Assembly (NCBI GenBank): GCA_003994795.1
Contig: AP018270.1
Location: 275,940 to 339,939 of the forward strand
Origin: Cylindrospermum sp. NIES-4074
Lineage (GTDB): Bacteria > Cyanobacteriota > Cyanobacteriia > Cyanobacteriales > Nostocaceae
Length of the DNA: 64,000 nucleotides
Direction of reading: 5' to 3'
Shown here: in pieces, positions 27,645 to 36,456 of the stretch
Numbering within the stretch: position 1 is the first letter of the stretch
Layout of the letters: every line of letters begins with the position of its first letter
Position numbers and translations under genes: made by a program
Notes under the pieces: generated by a model
The model's database searches: none
What the model was told of the DNA's origin: nothing
What the model saw: only the letters and a program-made list of their open reading frames with translations

Positions 27645-29110
27645 GTATAATTACAGGCGGCCCTGGACGCGGTAAAACCCATGTGCTAAAAACCTTGGTG
27701 CAATGGTTGACATCCATTGGGGCAGATATAGCTCTTGCAGCCCCCACAGGGAAAGCTGCCAATCGGATGAAAGACGCAACAGGCTGCGAAGCAACTACCA
27801 TTCACCGTCTACTTCAATGGCAGGGACGTGGGCAGGCTTTTCTCTATAACGAGCATAATCTCCTTGCTCTTGATTGGCTGATTGTTGATGAATTTTCAAT
27901 GGTGGACATATTCCTGTTCAATTCTCTATTGAAAGCTTTACCACCAACCACCCAAATTCTGCTAGTAGGAGACTCTGACCAATTACCCAGTGTTGGGGCG
28001 GGAATGGTGCTGCGAGACTTGCTTCATTCGGAACTAGTGCCGACAACGAGATTACAAACCATTTATCGACAGCGACACGAAAGCCCGATTATCTATGCAG
28101 CAAGCGACGTAAATTTTGGTACAGTCCCCACACTGCACAAATTTAATCAGGCTTCGTCTTGGATGGATGTGGGGGACTGCGCCATGCTGGAAACTCCTTC
28201 ACCAGAAAGGACTGCTAAAACCATTGTCGAGTTAGTTCAAGCAATGAGCAGTGAGAATGTGGATTTAAATCGACAAGTGATGGTGTTAGCACCCCAAAAG
28301 GAAGGGGCAAGCGGGGTTCACAATCTCAATAAGCTGCTTCAGCCTATCTTTAATCCCAAAAAAGATAACCAGCAAGAAGTCGTTTCCTCTTCTGTGGTCT
28401 ATCGAGTGGGGGATAGGGTGATACAACTAAAAAATCGTTACGATACGGTGCCGCCAGTGATGAATGGCGAGACTGGTCGGGTGATGGCTGTAGATGCCGA
28501 AAAACAAATGGTGAAGATTTCCTGGGAGGGGGGCGCGATTGTTGACTACTATCCTGGTAACTTTGAGCAAATCATGCACTCGTTTTGTATAACGTGCCAT
28601 AAGAGCCAGGGTAGTGAATTTCCGTATGTGATTTTCCCCTTACTAATGTCTAACTACCGAATGTTAACCCGTCAACTGCTTTATACTACAATGACTCGCG
28701 CTCAAGGGACATTTATCGCGATTGGACAACCAGAAGCATTAAAGATTGCCGTGGCGACAGATAAACCTTCCATACGGTTTACTGGGCTAATGACTTTACT
28801 CATCTCACCTATTGATGAACTAACCAAAATATTCTCGCGCTTAGGCAAAGTCAGGGGAGTTGCAAGTGCGACAACATCTCCCGTCACCGTCGCGTCTAGA
28901 CTGTGCTCACGCGGACTCATTGCCACCCCTGGACAGATGACGACTATTGGTACTATCGCACTACAACTGTATGAGGACAAATATGGACATCGGCCATCGA
29001 AGCAACTCGAACAAGTAGGCAAGTTTCGGTTTAAGACTTATCACTATGAGAGTGCGGCGGTTGAGTTAATTGACTCTGCGATTGATTTGGTGATGAGAGA
29101 GGGGTCATAG
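27635..29110 (+). pseudogene. RecD2-like superfamily 1 helicase lacking its N-terminal domains
   Basis: About 491 residues of SF1B helicase. Walker A is GGPGRGKT, Walker B is DEFSMVD, then motif III (VGDSDQLPSVGAG), YRQ, motif V (CHKSQGSEFP) and motif VI (YTTMTRAQ). RecD2/TraA proteins carry 300 or more residues before Walker A; here only about 10 precede it. The first possible start, ATG 27635, lies inside the end of the neighbouring IS630 element, so the insertion removed the 5' part or supplied a new start. The C-terminal 130 residues are not recognisable. Next to MobC and a relaxase it may descend from a conjugation helicase. A truncated motor protein is probably inactive, but the helicase motifs are intact. 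Confidence 0.75.
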
Positions 29111-29562
29111 TGGGGTTCAGCCGGGATCGTCGGTGATCTGTTTGATTGGTGCAGAGTTGAGTACATACTCTGCCCTAACCCAAATTACACGGCTCTAGGC
29201 TCAATCCCAAAAAAGCTCAACGTTACATCAATATATAGGGGTATTAGTAGCATTGGAACAGAAAACCGGGAGCAGAAGTAATACACAAATACTACAAAAG
29301 CTTTTAGACGCTAAACCCCTTGATTTACCGTCAAGTTGTTACTTAAAGATTATCCAAATGAGCTACTACAGCCCTAAATAAAATCCTTATGTAGTAAGAC
29401 TTTTAAGCTAAACCTGGTTTTCTGTTCTCATGATTCTCATACCCCAATTCTCATTGTAGCCAATCTCAGAAAACTAAGATGCGGGTACTTCCACAGCTAA
29501 AATTTGGCAACAAACTCTATACTTTGTGTTACGATTATATTACAAATAGGCATTAAAATTTT
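29111..29562. other. Intergenic region with a probable MITE
   Basis: No gene seen. GAACAGAAAACCGG at 29256 and CCTGGTTTTCTGTTC at 29413-29427 form inverted ends of an element of about 172 bases. The rest is AT-rich without recognisable signals. Confidence 0.5.
29256..29427. mobile_element. Putative MITE with GAACAGAAAACC ends
   Basis: Near-perfect 15-base inverted ends (one mismatch) enclosing non-coding sequence upstream of the leucyl-tRNA synthetase-like gene. No target duplication was identified. Confidence 0.45.
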
Positions 29563-29589
29563 ATGATGCACGACTGGGACCTATAAAGC

Positions 29590-29606
29590 CGGATCAAAGA
29601 GATCCG
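29590..29606 (+). promoter_or_regulatory. Hairpin after a short Leu-ending mini-ORF, upstream of the LeuRS-like gene
   Basis: CGGATC-AAAGA-GATCCG forms a perfect 6-bp stem with a 5-base loop. It lies just after a tiny frame, ATG 29563 to TAA 29584-29586, encoding MMHDWDL, whose last codon is the rare leucine codon CTA. A leader-peptide control of a Leu synthetase gene is a speculative reading. The same DNA could instead be the displaced start of the gene itself. Confidence 0.25.
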
Positions 29607-29687
29607 AGCAATTCTATTCCTCCTTCTTTTACTTACGACCACCGCGCAATCGAAGCCCGATGGCAATCTATCTGGCAGCAGATCCAA

Positions 29688-31499
29688 TTGCATGAGGTCG
29701 ATTTAGCAACAAATACTCAGCCTTTTTACAATTTGATGATGTTCCCCTATCCCTCTGCTGAGGGTTTGCACGTTGGGAATGTCTATGCTTTTACCGGAGC
29801 AGACATTTACGGCCGCTTTATGGCGATGCAAGGCAAGGCGGTATTTGAGCCAATGGGCTTTGATGCCTTTGGCATTCACAGCGAGAATTTTGCGATTAAG
29901 CAAGGCGTTCATCCCCGTGAATTGACGGCGCGTAATGTGAAGCGATTTCGAGAAACGCAGTTGCAAAGAATTGGCAATCGTTTCTGCTGGAATCATGAAA
30001 TTCAAACCACCGAGCCCGCGTATTATAAATGGACGCAGTGGATTTTCTTGCAGTTGTTCAAAGCTGGATTAGCCGTTCGTAAAAAAGCGGCGGTGAACTG
30101 GTGCCCTTGTTGCAAGACAGTACTTGCCGATGAGCAGGTGATTGGCGGCGAATGCGAACGGTGCGGCGCGATCGCCATTCAACGGGAATTGGAACAGTGG
30201 TTTTTCAAAATCACCCAGTATGCTCAACGGTTGTTGGACAATTTGGAGCGATTGGACTGGTCAGAAAAAGTCAAAACGGCTCAACGCAACTGGATTGGGC
30301 GTGACGAAATAGATGGCACAGTGCAGTATCACTTGCGAGATTGGTTAATCTCACGGCAACGCTATTGGGGTCCGCCGATTCCGATTATTTACTGCGATCG
30401 CTGCGGTATAGTGCCCGTGCCAGAGGAGCAATTGCCAGTGCAGTTGCCGGAAACTGAGAATTGGTTGTCTCAAGGAACAGGAAATTCTCCTTTGGCGGAC
30501 ATTCCAGAATTTGTCAATACAACCTGTCCTTGCTGCGGTGGTGCAGCCCGGCGAGAAACGGATGTTTCTGATAACTTTTTGGATTCAGCTTGGTATTTTT
30601 TGCGCTATCCCTGTTGTGATCGCGCTGATGTTCCATTTGATCGAGCAATAACAGCTAAATGGTTGCCTGTGGATATGTATATTGGTGGCGCAGAACATTC
30701 TGTTCTCCATTTGTTGTACAGTCGATTCATCACAATGGTGTTACACGATTTGGGGCATATCCCCTTTGAGGAACCCTTTCAACGATTCCGTGCCCACGGA
30801 TTGCTGACAAAACAGGGTGCCAAAATGAGTAAGTCGAAGGGTAATGTGGTGAATCCCGATCGCTATATCGAGGAATATGGTGCAGATACATTGCGGACTT
30901 ACCTGATGTTTTTGGGCCCATACGACCAAGGTGGCGATTTTTCCGATGGCGGGATTGCTGGTATCCGGCGATTCTTGGATAGAGTGTATCAATGGGCGAA
31001 CAAACACAAAAATAGTTTGCAACCAAATCCGCCTGATTTGGTATCACAACGGCGTTTACATCAAACAATCCACAAGATTTCCAAAGATATTCAATCGCTG
31101 AAATACAATACAGCGATCGCCGCCTTGATGAGTTACTTCAATATGTTGCAATCAAAGTCGAGTATTGCAGAGGTGGAATTGAAGTCGTATCTATTGATGT
31201 TGGCTCCCTTTGCACCCCATGTCACAGAAGAAATCTGGCAGCAATTGGGTGCTGATTGCTCGATTCATCAGCAAACTTTTCCCCAGTTCGATCCAGAATT
31301 CTTGATTACCGAGCAGGTGACAGTCGCAGTGCAGATCAATGGACGTACTCGAACGACAATCACCATTTCACCTGCAGCTTCAAAGGAGGAAGCGATGGCG
31401 ATCGCCAGACAAACCAAAGCAGTTCAATGGTATCTCAAAAATCAGGAGCTTGGGCGTGTTGTTTACGTTCCCGGTCGAGCGATTAATTTTGTCACCTGA
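29688..31499 (+). CDS. Leucyl-tRNA synthetase paralogue lacking the CP1 editing domain
   Basis: A class I synthetase close to LeuRS. It has the HIGH-equivalent (GLHVGN), two Zn-type CxxC clusters (CPCC...CERCG and CPCCGG), RDWLISRQRYWG, the KMSKS loop (KMSKSKGNVV) and the normal C-terminal domain (AVQINGRTR to the end). Standard LeuRS is about 860 residues. Here the roughly 200-residue editing domain between WIGR and LRDWLISRQRYWG is replaced by about 10 residues (DEIDGTVQYH). The body is divergent, so this is an extra copy, not the housekeeping gene. Homology starts upstream of the first usable start: in-frame YDHRAIEARWQ lies at about 29634-29666, inside the LeuRS N-terminus. No ATG or GTG precedes it in frame, so TTG 29688 is only the formal start. 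A CTG start (29574) or a shift from ATG 29563 is possible. It could be a resistance enzyme, an aminoacyl donor, or a decaying copy. Confidence 0.8.
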   Translation: MHEVDLATNTQPFYNLMMFPYPSAEGLHVGNVYAFTGADIYGRFMAMQGKAVFEPMGFDAFGIHSENFAIKQGVHPRELTARNVKRFRETQLQRIGNRFCWNHEIQTTEPAYYKWTQWIFLQLFKAGLAVRKKAAVNWCPCCKTVLADEQVIGGECERCGAIAIQRELEQWFFKITQYAQRLLDNLERLDWSEKVKTAQRNWIGRDEIDGTVQYHLRDWLISRQRYWGPPIPIIYCDRCGIVPVPEEQLPVQLPETENWLSQGTGNSPLADIPEFVNTTCPCCGGAARRETDVSDNFLDSAWYFLRYPCCDRADVPFDRAITAKWLPVDMYIGGAEHSVLHLLYSRFITMVLHDLGHIPFEEPFQRFRAHGLLTKQGAKMSKSKGNVVNPDRYIEEYGADTLRTYLMFLGPYDQGGDFSDGGIAGIRRFLDRVYQWANKHKNSLQPNPPDLVSQRRLHQTIHKISKDIQSLKYNTAIAALMSYFNMLQSKSSIAEVELKSYLLMLAPFAPHVTEEIWQQLGADCSIHQQTFPQFDPEFLITEQVTVAVQINGRTRTTITISPAASKEEAMAIARQTKAVQWYLKNQELGRVVYVPGRAINFVT

Positions 31500-31807
31500 A
31501 CACAACTTACTGGCGTGGAGCTAGGGAGGATACGGTTGGCGAAATATATCTTAATACTCGGATATTCTGGTGATGGTCGAACAAGGTCACTATCAGCCCA
31601 GCCTAAGACATTAACCGTAAAAGCGGGAAAATCCGCAATATAGCCATCCTCATCTACCACAGCCAGCAAAGACTGCTGTAAATCTACAACATTGCGATTT
31701 ACAACTGCCTGGGATTTTACTAACGCCAGGGGAGACACTACCAACCCTACAGGTTGAAGAAAACCCAACCACTCTTTATGTCTGGTGATTTCTGGGTCAA
31801 TTGCCAT
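31500..31807 (-). pseudogene. N-terminal fragment of a larger protein, possibly a DNA methylase/restriction enzyme
   Basis: Minus-strand start at ATG 31807, about 100 residues beginning MAIDPEITRHKEWLGFLQPVG. This looks like the N-terminus of a large cyanobacterial protein, as I recall one annotated with an Eco57I-type methylase domain; that memory is uncertain. The frame runs into the end of the LeuRS-like gene, where the rest of the protein is missing. Arrival of the LeuRS segment probably truncated it. Confidence 0.4.
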
Positions 31808-31854
31808 CTTTTCTCCTTTATGGTATTTGTGCCTGGTGCAGTTTGTTTACTTTC

Positions 31855-31968
31855 AAGACTTACGCACAGGGTACGATAAATCTGGGTTTGAGATTGCTGA
31901 AGCCTCCGGCACGCTACGCGAACCCGACCGTCGCAATGACGAAAATACGTTAATTTTGCGTAAGTCCT
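31855..31968. mobile_element. 114-bp MITE related to the one at 1942-2064
   Basis: Ends AAGACTTACGCA and TTGCGTAAGTCCT pair as inverted repeats and match the ends of the 1942-2064 element with one mismatch. The interior differs. It lies between the divergent fragment at 31807 and the acetyltransferase gene. Confidence 0.65.
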
Positions 31969-32018
31969 AACTTTATCTGATAACATCGAAGTTTGCTAAT
32001 GCACAAGATTTTGGTGCG

Positions 32019-32573
32019 ATGCGAACAAAAGTAAAACTAATTCGCAGTCAAGATAGCGCGGACGTAGAAGCAGATTTAGTAGAATTAGTGCAGAAGCACG
32101 TCAATGATTATGCCTCCAAGTGGAAAGAACAATTAAAATTGTACGGACAGGAGGATAAATTTTGGGACTGGGAGTTTAAGCTTCAGTTCGTTATTAGCAG
32201 ACAACCAAACCGCGAAGGCTATGCAATTGAGTATGAAGGCGAAACTCAAGGTTTAATGTTGATTGAAACTCAAATGCACGGTTCGCGTATCAGTGAGGGT
32301 AAACGTTTAGTATACATTGATGGAATTGCTTCTGCCCCTTGGAACCGAGAATTTATTCAACGCCTGCCAAAATTAAAAGGGGTTGGTACTGCACTCCTAG
32401 CTTTTGCCAGAAACCGCAGTATAGAACTAGGTTACGAGGGTAGAGTTGGGTTGCATTCGTTACCAGGGGCAGAAGACTTTTATGAGCATCAAGGAATGAT
32501 TGATTTAGGGGAAGATGAGGATTACGAAGACCTTGTTTATTTTGAGTATGGAGTTCGCCGTTATTCTGAATAA
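32019..32573 (+). CDS. GNAT-family N-acetyltransferase
   Basis: A 184-residue protein with the acetyl-CoA binding segment LKGVGTALLAFARNRSIELGY (Q/R-x-x-G-x-G/A-type loop as K-G-V-G-T-A). The C-terminal strand contains FYEHQGM, the usual GNAT tyrosine region. The substrate is unknown. The 178-aa protein gene follows 18 bases after it, and a second copy of the same pair, with a decayed acetyltransferase, occurs at 36350-36996. Conserved linkage suggests the two work together, possibly as a toxin/antitoxin-like or protein-modification pair. Confidence 0.7.
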   Translation: MRTKVKLIRSQDSADVEADLVELVQKHVNDYASKWKEQLKLYGQEDKFWDWEFKLQFVISRQPNREGYAIEYEGETQGLMLIETQMHGSRISEGKRLVYIDGIASAPWNREFIQRLPKLKGVGTALLAFARNRSIELGYEGRVGLHSLPGAEDFYEHQGMIDLGEDEDYEDLVYFEYGVRRYSE

Positions 32574-32591
32574 AGTAGTGAGTTTAAATTC

Positions 32592-33128
32592 ATGAATGAG
32601 GAAAAACCTAATTATATTCAAAGCATATCTAATCAAGAAAATACAGTAAATCCGATGGATTTATTATTTGATGAAAAATGGTTGCGGAAAGCTGTTGAAG
32701 TTGAAGATAAAGTAGGTGGTAACATAGGTGCTGGATTAGATTGGGGTTCTGGGTTTAGTGACCTGATGCTTAACCTTGAACTTTTAGGACGTTTAACAAC
32801 ATTACGTATTTCTCTGAATAGAGAAGTGCGGTTACTGCTGAATAATTGGAATTTAGGAACAGCAACCAAAATCGCAGTCAAAACTGCAAGAGATAGATTG
32901 CTTCAAAGATTAAGATTACCTACACCAGAAGTAAAAGAACACATACTTATTGTTTTGAGAACAGATGAACTTTATGGCGAAGAGTTTATCTCTAATCGAG
33001 AGATATTGCGCGAATTACTTGGGGTGTTGTTGAAACAAGAAGATTGGGAAACTATTGCTGCCATTGCAGCAGATTCGTTAAAAGAGCGAATTATGCATCA
33101 AGTTTCTGTTGAGAAAATTTCAGCATAA
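32592..33128 (+). CDS. Conserved hypothetical protein, paralogue of the protein at 36457
   Basis: 178 residues; I do not recognise a family. Shared with the paralogue: LLFDEKWLRKAVEVED, then GAGLDWG, LMLNLELLGRLTTLRISLNREVRLL, and DELYGEEFISNREILR near the C-terminus. The protein is predicted soluble and mostly helical, with an acidic start. It sits directly after the GNAT gene, and the pairing is repeated at the second locus. Function unknown. Confidence 0.7.
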   Translation: MNEEKPNYIQSISNQENTVNPMDLLFDEKWLRKAVEVEDKVGGNIGAGLDWGSGFSDLMLNLELLGRLTTLRISLNREVRLLLNNWNLGTATKIAVKTARDRLLQRLRLPTPEVKEHILIVLRTDELYGEEFISNREILRELLGVLLKQEDWETIAAIAADSLKERIMHQVSVEKISA

Positions 33129-33690
33129 GTCATAGATTGAAATAGATAAATTCATCTATAACTGATTTAACTACCAACCAACAAACTTTTATACTAAATG
33201 ATATCCCCACTCGCTTACATAAGTTAGCAGAAAACGTAATTTGCTAGATTGGAGGAATTCAATGAGTCATCCACCATTATTAGACCCAAATCGCTCATAT
33301 ACTTTCAGCAATTACTTTGAATTAGGGTTTGCAGTTGATGATTTAGTAGCTGAATTTGGTTATTCATTCGAGCGTAAATTTCTGGAATTACCACAATATT
33401 CAGGCTCATTAGACAGACTTGCCGAACTAAAACAACGAATTGAAGAAGTATTACCTTTTGTAGATTTAGAAAACGAAGCTACTCGCAGGGAAATTTTAAT
33501 TGCACCGATTGTTACTGATTTAATTCATTATTCCCACGCTAAATTACGAATAGAATACAATATTAAAGTTAATAATCAACTCCAAGGTAATTTGGACTAT
33601 TATCTACGAACAACAACAAATTTAATTGTGATTGAAGCCAAGCAGGCAGATATAAATAGGGGATTTATACAACTAGCGACTGAGATGATA

Positions 33691-35139
33691 TCCCTCTTCT
33701 GTCACTTTCCGGGAATAAAGAATATAATAGTTAAAAGAAAAAACTCTACAAGGTAGGTAGAGCAATGGACGTAGAACTACAAATCCTTAAACATTTACGT
33801 CGAGATGCCCACCCGACAGTGGGAGTGATAGATGAATATTGTGAAGAGTACAGAGACATATTCAAAGAAGTAAGAAATTATGAGTGCTTTAAATATTTAC
33901 ATTTGGGAATAATCTCAACGCTCAAGAGAAAATCTTTACCAGAAATAGCGAAAGTAGTAAGCATAAATTCCGCACAATCATTACATCATTTCATCGCTAA
34001 TTCAGAGTGGTCAGTAGAAAAATTAAGAAGTCGAAGAATAGAGGAAATCAAAAGAGCATTAGATGGAAAAGCAATTACCATAGTCATCGATGAAACAGGA
34101 GATAGGAAAAAAGGTAAAAAGACTGATTATGTAGCCAGACAATATTTAGGAAGTGTGGGGAAAATAGATAATGGGATAGTTTCAGTCAATGCCTACGGAG
34201 TTTACGCCAACATAACATTTCCGCTACTGTTCAAAGTATTCAAACCTCAAGGGACGCTAAAAGCAGGAGATAAATATAAAACCAAGATAGAATTAGCAAC
34301 AGAAATAATTACAGAATTGATAGAGTTGGGCTTTAATATTGAATTGGTATTGGCAGACAGTTTATATGGTGAGAGTAGCCAGTTTATCAGGAAATTAGCA
34401 GCATATAACTTAGCTTATGTGGTAGCTATTAGAAGTAATCATGGTGTCTGGCTGCCAGCTAATCAGAGTGTTAGGGCGAATAAGTGGTGTAAATTTACCA
34501 GAACATTTAGCAACCAAAAATCAGAGAATAGATATATCCGTGAAATAATTTATGGTAAGAGAAGGGATATAACTTACTGGGAAGTAACCACTGACCCAGA
34601 AACAATGCCGGAAAATTCTACTTCCTTTGTGATGACAAATCTCAAAGGTAAACTTAAGAAAACTTTGGGTAACCTATATGGCTTGAGAACATGGGTAGAA
34701 TATGGTTTTCGTCAGTGTAAGCAGGAATTAGGTTGGACAGATTATCGGTTTACTAGTTTCCAGCATATTGAGCGGTGGTGGGAAATTATTTTTTGTGTTT
34801 ACACTATGATTAGTTTACACTCTCCAACGTTCTTATCCTCCCTTCAATCTCCTCAAATTCCACCTGACATATCAGAAAACAGTTCAGTTGATTTCACTGT
34901 GCATCAGCAATGGAATCATCAAACTGGATGGAAGAATACTCTCAATAATCTGCGCTTAATTGTCCAACCACTTTTACTCTTTTGGTTGATTTATCCCTGG
35001 CTTGATGTTTTTCCCAATTCCAATTTGTTGCTCGGATTTAACCAACTTATTAGTGCTATGAATGGCTTCAAACCCTTTTATTCCTCTGCATAATTTACTG
35101 TATTTACTGCTTGTTTATTTCGGAAAGTGACAGAAGAGG
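33691..35139 (+). mobile_element. IS701-family insertion sequence with GATA target duplication
   Basis: Inverted ends CCCTCTTCTGTCACTTTCCG (left) and CGGAAAGTGACAGAAGAGG (right). GATA is present on both sides (33687-33690 and 35140-35143). Removing the element and one GATA rejoins the host reading frame exactly. Confidence 0.82.
33765..35093 (+). CDS. Transposase, IS701 family
   Basis: A 442-residue DDE transposase. The N-terminal segment (FKYLHLGIISTLKRKSLPEIAKVV) is the usual IS701 start. The first catalytic aspartate is in VIDETGDRKKGKKTDYVARQY, a hallmark of the family. The second lies in ELVLADSLYGESSQF, and the glutamate in WVEYGFRQCKQELG. All are intact, so activity is plausible. No accessory gene. 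It interrupts the hypothetical gene at 33262. Confidence 0.85.
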   Translation: MDVELQILKHLRRDAHPTVGVIDEYCEEYRDIFKEVRNYECFKYLHLGIISTLKRKSLPEIAKVVSINSAQSLHHFIANSEWSVEKLRSRRIEEIKRALDGKAITIVIDETGDRKKGKKTDYVARQYLGSVGKIDNGIVSVNAYGVYANITFPLLFKVFKPQGTLKAGDKYKTKIELATEIITELIELGFNIELVLADSLYGESSQFIRKLAAYNLAYVVAIRSNHGVWLPANQSVRANKWCKFTRTFSNQKSENRYIREIIYGKRRDITYWEVTTDPETMPENSTSFVMTNLKGKLKKTLGNLYGLRTWVEYGFRQCKQELGWTDYRFTSFQHIERWWEIIFCVYTMISLHSPTFLSSLQSPQIPPDISENSSVDFTVHQQWNHQTGWKNTLNNLRLIVQPLLLFWLIYPWLDVFPNSNLLLGFNQLISAMNGFKPFYSSA

Positions 35140-35357
35140 GATAGCTCTCGATAAATGGACTGATTCTACACAAGCTGAAATATTAGGAGCAGTAACTACA
35201 GGTAATGTTTGGCAATTTGGTAGATTAAATAGACAAAAACAAAGTATTGAACAAGCAATTAACCTTTATCGAGTGACTGAAGAATTGGAAGTTGTGGTCA
35301 GAACGTTGCTGGCTGCACTGATGAATTAACCGCTAACTGGATACAAATAAACTATAC

Positions 35358-36341
35358 CTATTTTCCTAGATTCAGATGAGTCATAGCCCACTGTCGAGGA
35401 TATTCTTCTTTCGTTAAAACTTGTAAAGCTCCTTGATGAGCAGCGATCGCCTTTTCTAAATTTTCGCTCCTATCCCCATGAATTCGGTGAAGATAGGCAT
35501 TAGCCAAATTTATATGTACTTGCGCCCAATCTTGGGGAAAGGCTGTTTTTGTGTAGACTTGTAAAGCTGATTGATTGGCCGCGATCGCCATTTCCACATT
35601 TTCTGCTGCATCACCTCTGAGTCTGTGACGATAAGCAGAGCCAATGTTGAATTGAGTTTGCGCCCAAAGTTCCGGGAAGTCTTCACGAGTACGAATGGAA
35701 AGAGCATTTTGATAACAAGCGATCGCTTTTTCTAAATTTTCAGCCTTGTCACCTGCAAGGCGATCGCGGTAAACAATGCCGAGATTGTTTTGGATTTTTC
35801 CCCATCCTTCAGGAGATTGATCGCGAGTGAAAACCTGCATCTGCAAAGCAGCGCGGAGACAGTCAAGCGCCTCAGTAAATTGACTACTAGCCCAATAATA
35901 GGGTGATGCCGAACGGGTACGTACTTGTAGTGCTACTTGATAGCAAGCGATCGCCTTTTCTAAATTCTGTGCTTCGTCGCCTTGAATTCTAACAAGGTAG
36001 GCATTCCCCAAATTATTTTGAAGGCTACCCCAAAGTTCAGAAAGTTGAGCGCGGTTAACAACTTTTAAAGCAGTTTCATAGCAGGCAATTGACTTTTCTA
36101 TGTTTTCAGCTTTGTCTCCTGTAATTCTGTCTGTATAGACAAGGCCGAGATTATTTTGTAGTGTTGCCCATTGTTGGAGAAAACTGTCACGGGTGTAGAT
36201 AAGTAGTGCATTATTACAAGCAGCAATTGCCTTTTCTTGATTATCGGCGCGATTTCCTCGTATTCGATTACGGTAGGCTGGTGCTAAATTTAATTGGATA
36301 TTAGCCCAAATTTCTGGGACAACAGTTGCATTCTTTGCCAA
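35358..36341 (-). pseudogene. Tetratricopeptide-repeat protein fragment
   Basis: About 327 residues made of seven or eight repeats of about 50 residues each, with core words such as NNLGLVYTDRITGDKAENIEKSIACYETAL. This is the Nostoc-type TPR array, usually joined to a CHAT peptidase or a signalling domain. The protein stops abruptly within a repeat (MTHLNLGK) and also begins within one, so both ends are missing. The codons of the repeats are rich in HIP1 GCGATCGC sites. It is wedged between the two copies of the GNAT/178-aa module and looks inserted. Confidence 0.7.
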
Positions 36342-36349
36342 GGTCTGTA

Positions 36350-36445
36350 GGATTTTACGAAAAACAGAATATGTTCAACTGCGGGGCTGAAGAAGAATAC
36401 GATAATTTGGTTTACTTTGAGTATGGTGTATTGAGACGAAGATAA
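36350..36445 (+). pseudogene. C-terminal remnant of a second GNAT acetyltransferase
   Basis: 31 in-frame residues ending at TAA 36443-36445. GFYEKQNMFNCGAEEEYD and NLVYFEYGV match the last 32 residues of the acetyltransferase at 32019 (FYEHQGMIDLGEDEDYED, LVYFEYGV). The rest of the gene is gone, replaced by the TPR fragment. Confidence 0.8.
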
Positions 36446-36456
36446 AGTTAAAATTT

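Larger units (their letters stand above)
33262..35329 (+). pseudogene. Hypothetical protein gene split by an IS701 element
   Basis: The gene starts at ATG 33262, preceded by GGAGG at 33251-33255. It runs to 33690 and resumes at 35144 through TAA 35327-35329. Joining the parts at GATA gives ...ATEM-IALDKWTDSTQ..., a continuous frame of about 205 residues. The middle (DYYLRTTTNLIVIEAKQADINRGFIQLATEM) has the look of a nuclease-like fold (E-A-K strand), as in restriction or type I R-subunit-like proteins. That is suggestive only. No catalytic activity can be assigned. The insertion certainly disrupts it. Confidence 0.75.

Noticed and set aside
29688-31499. Housekeeping leucyl-tRNA synthetase
   Set aside because: It lacks the editing domain, has a displaced start, is divergent in sequence and lies among mobile elements; a separate normal leuS is expected elsewhere.
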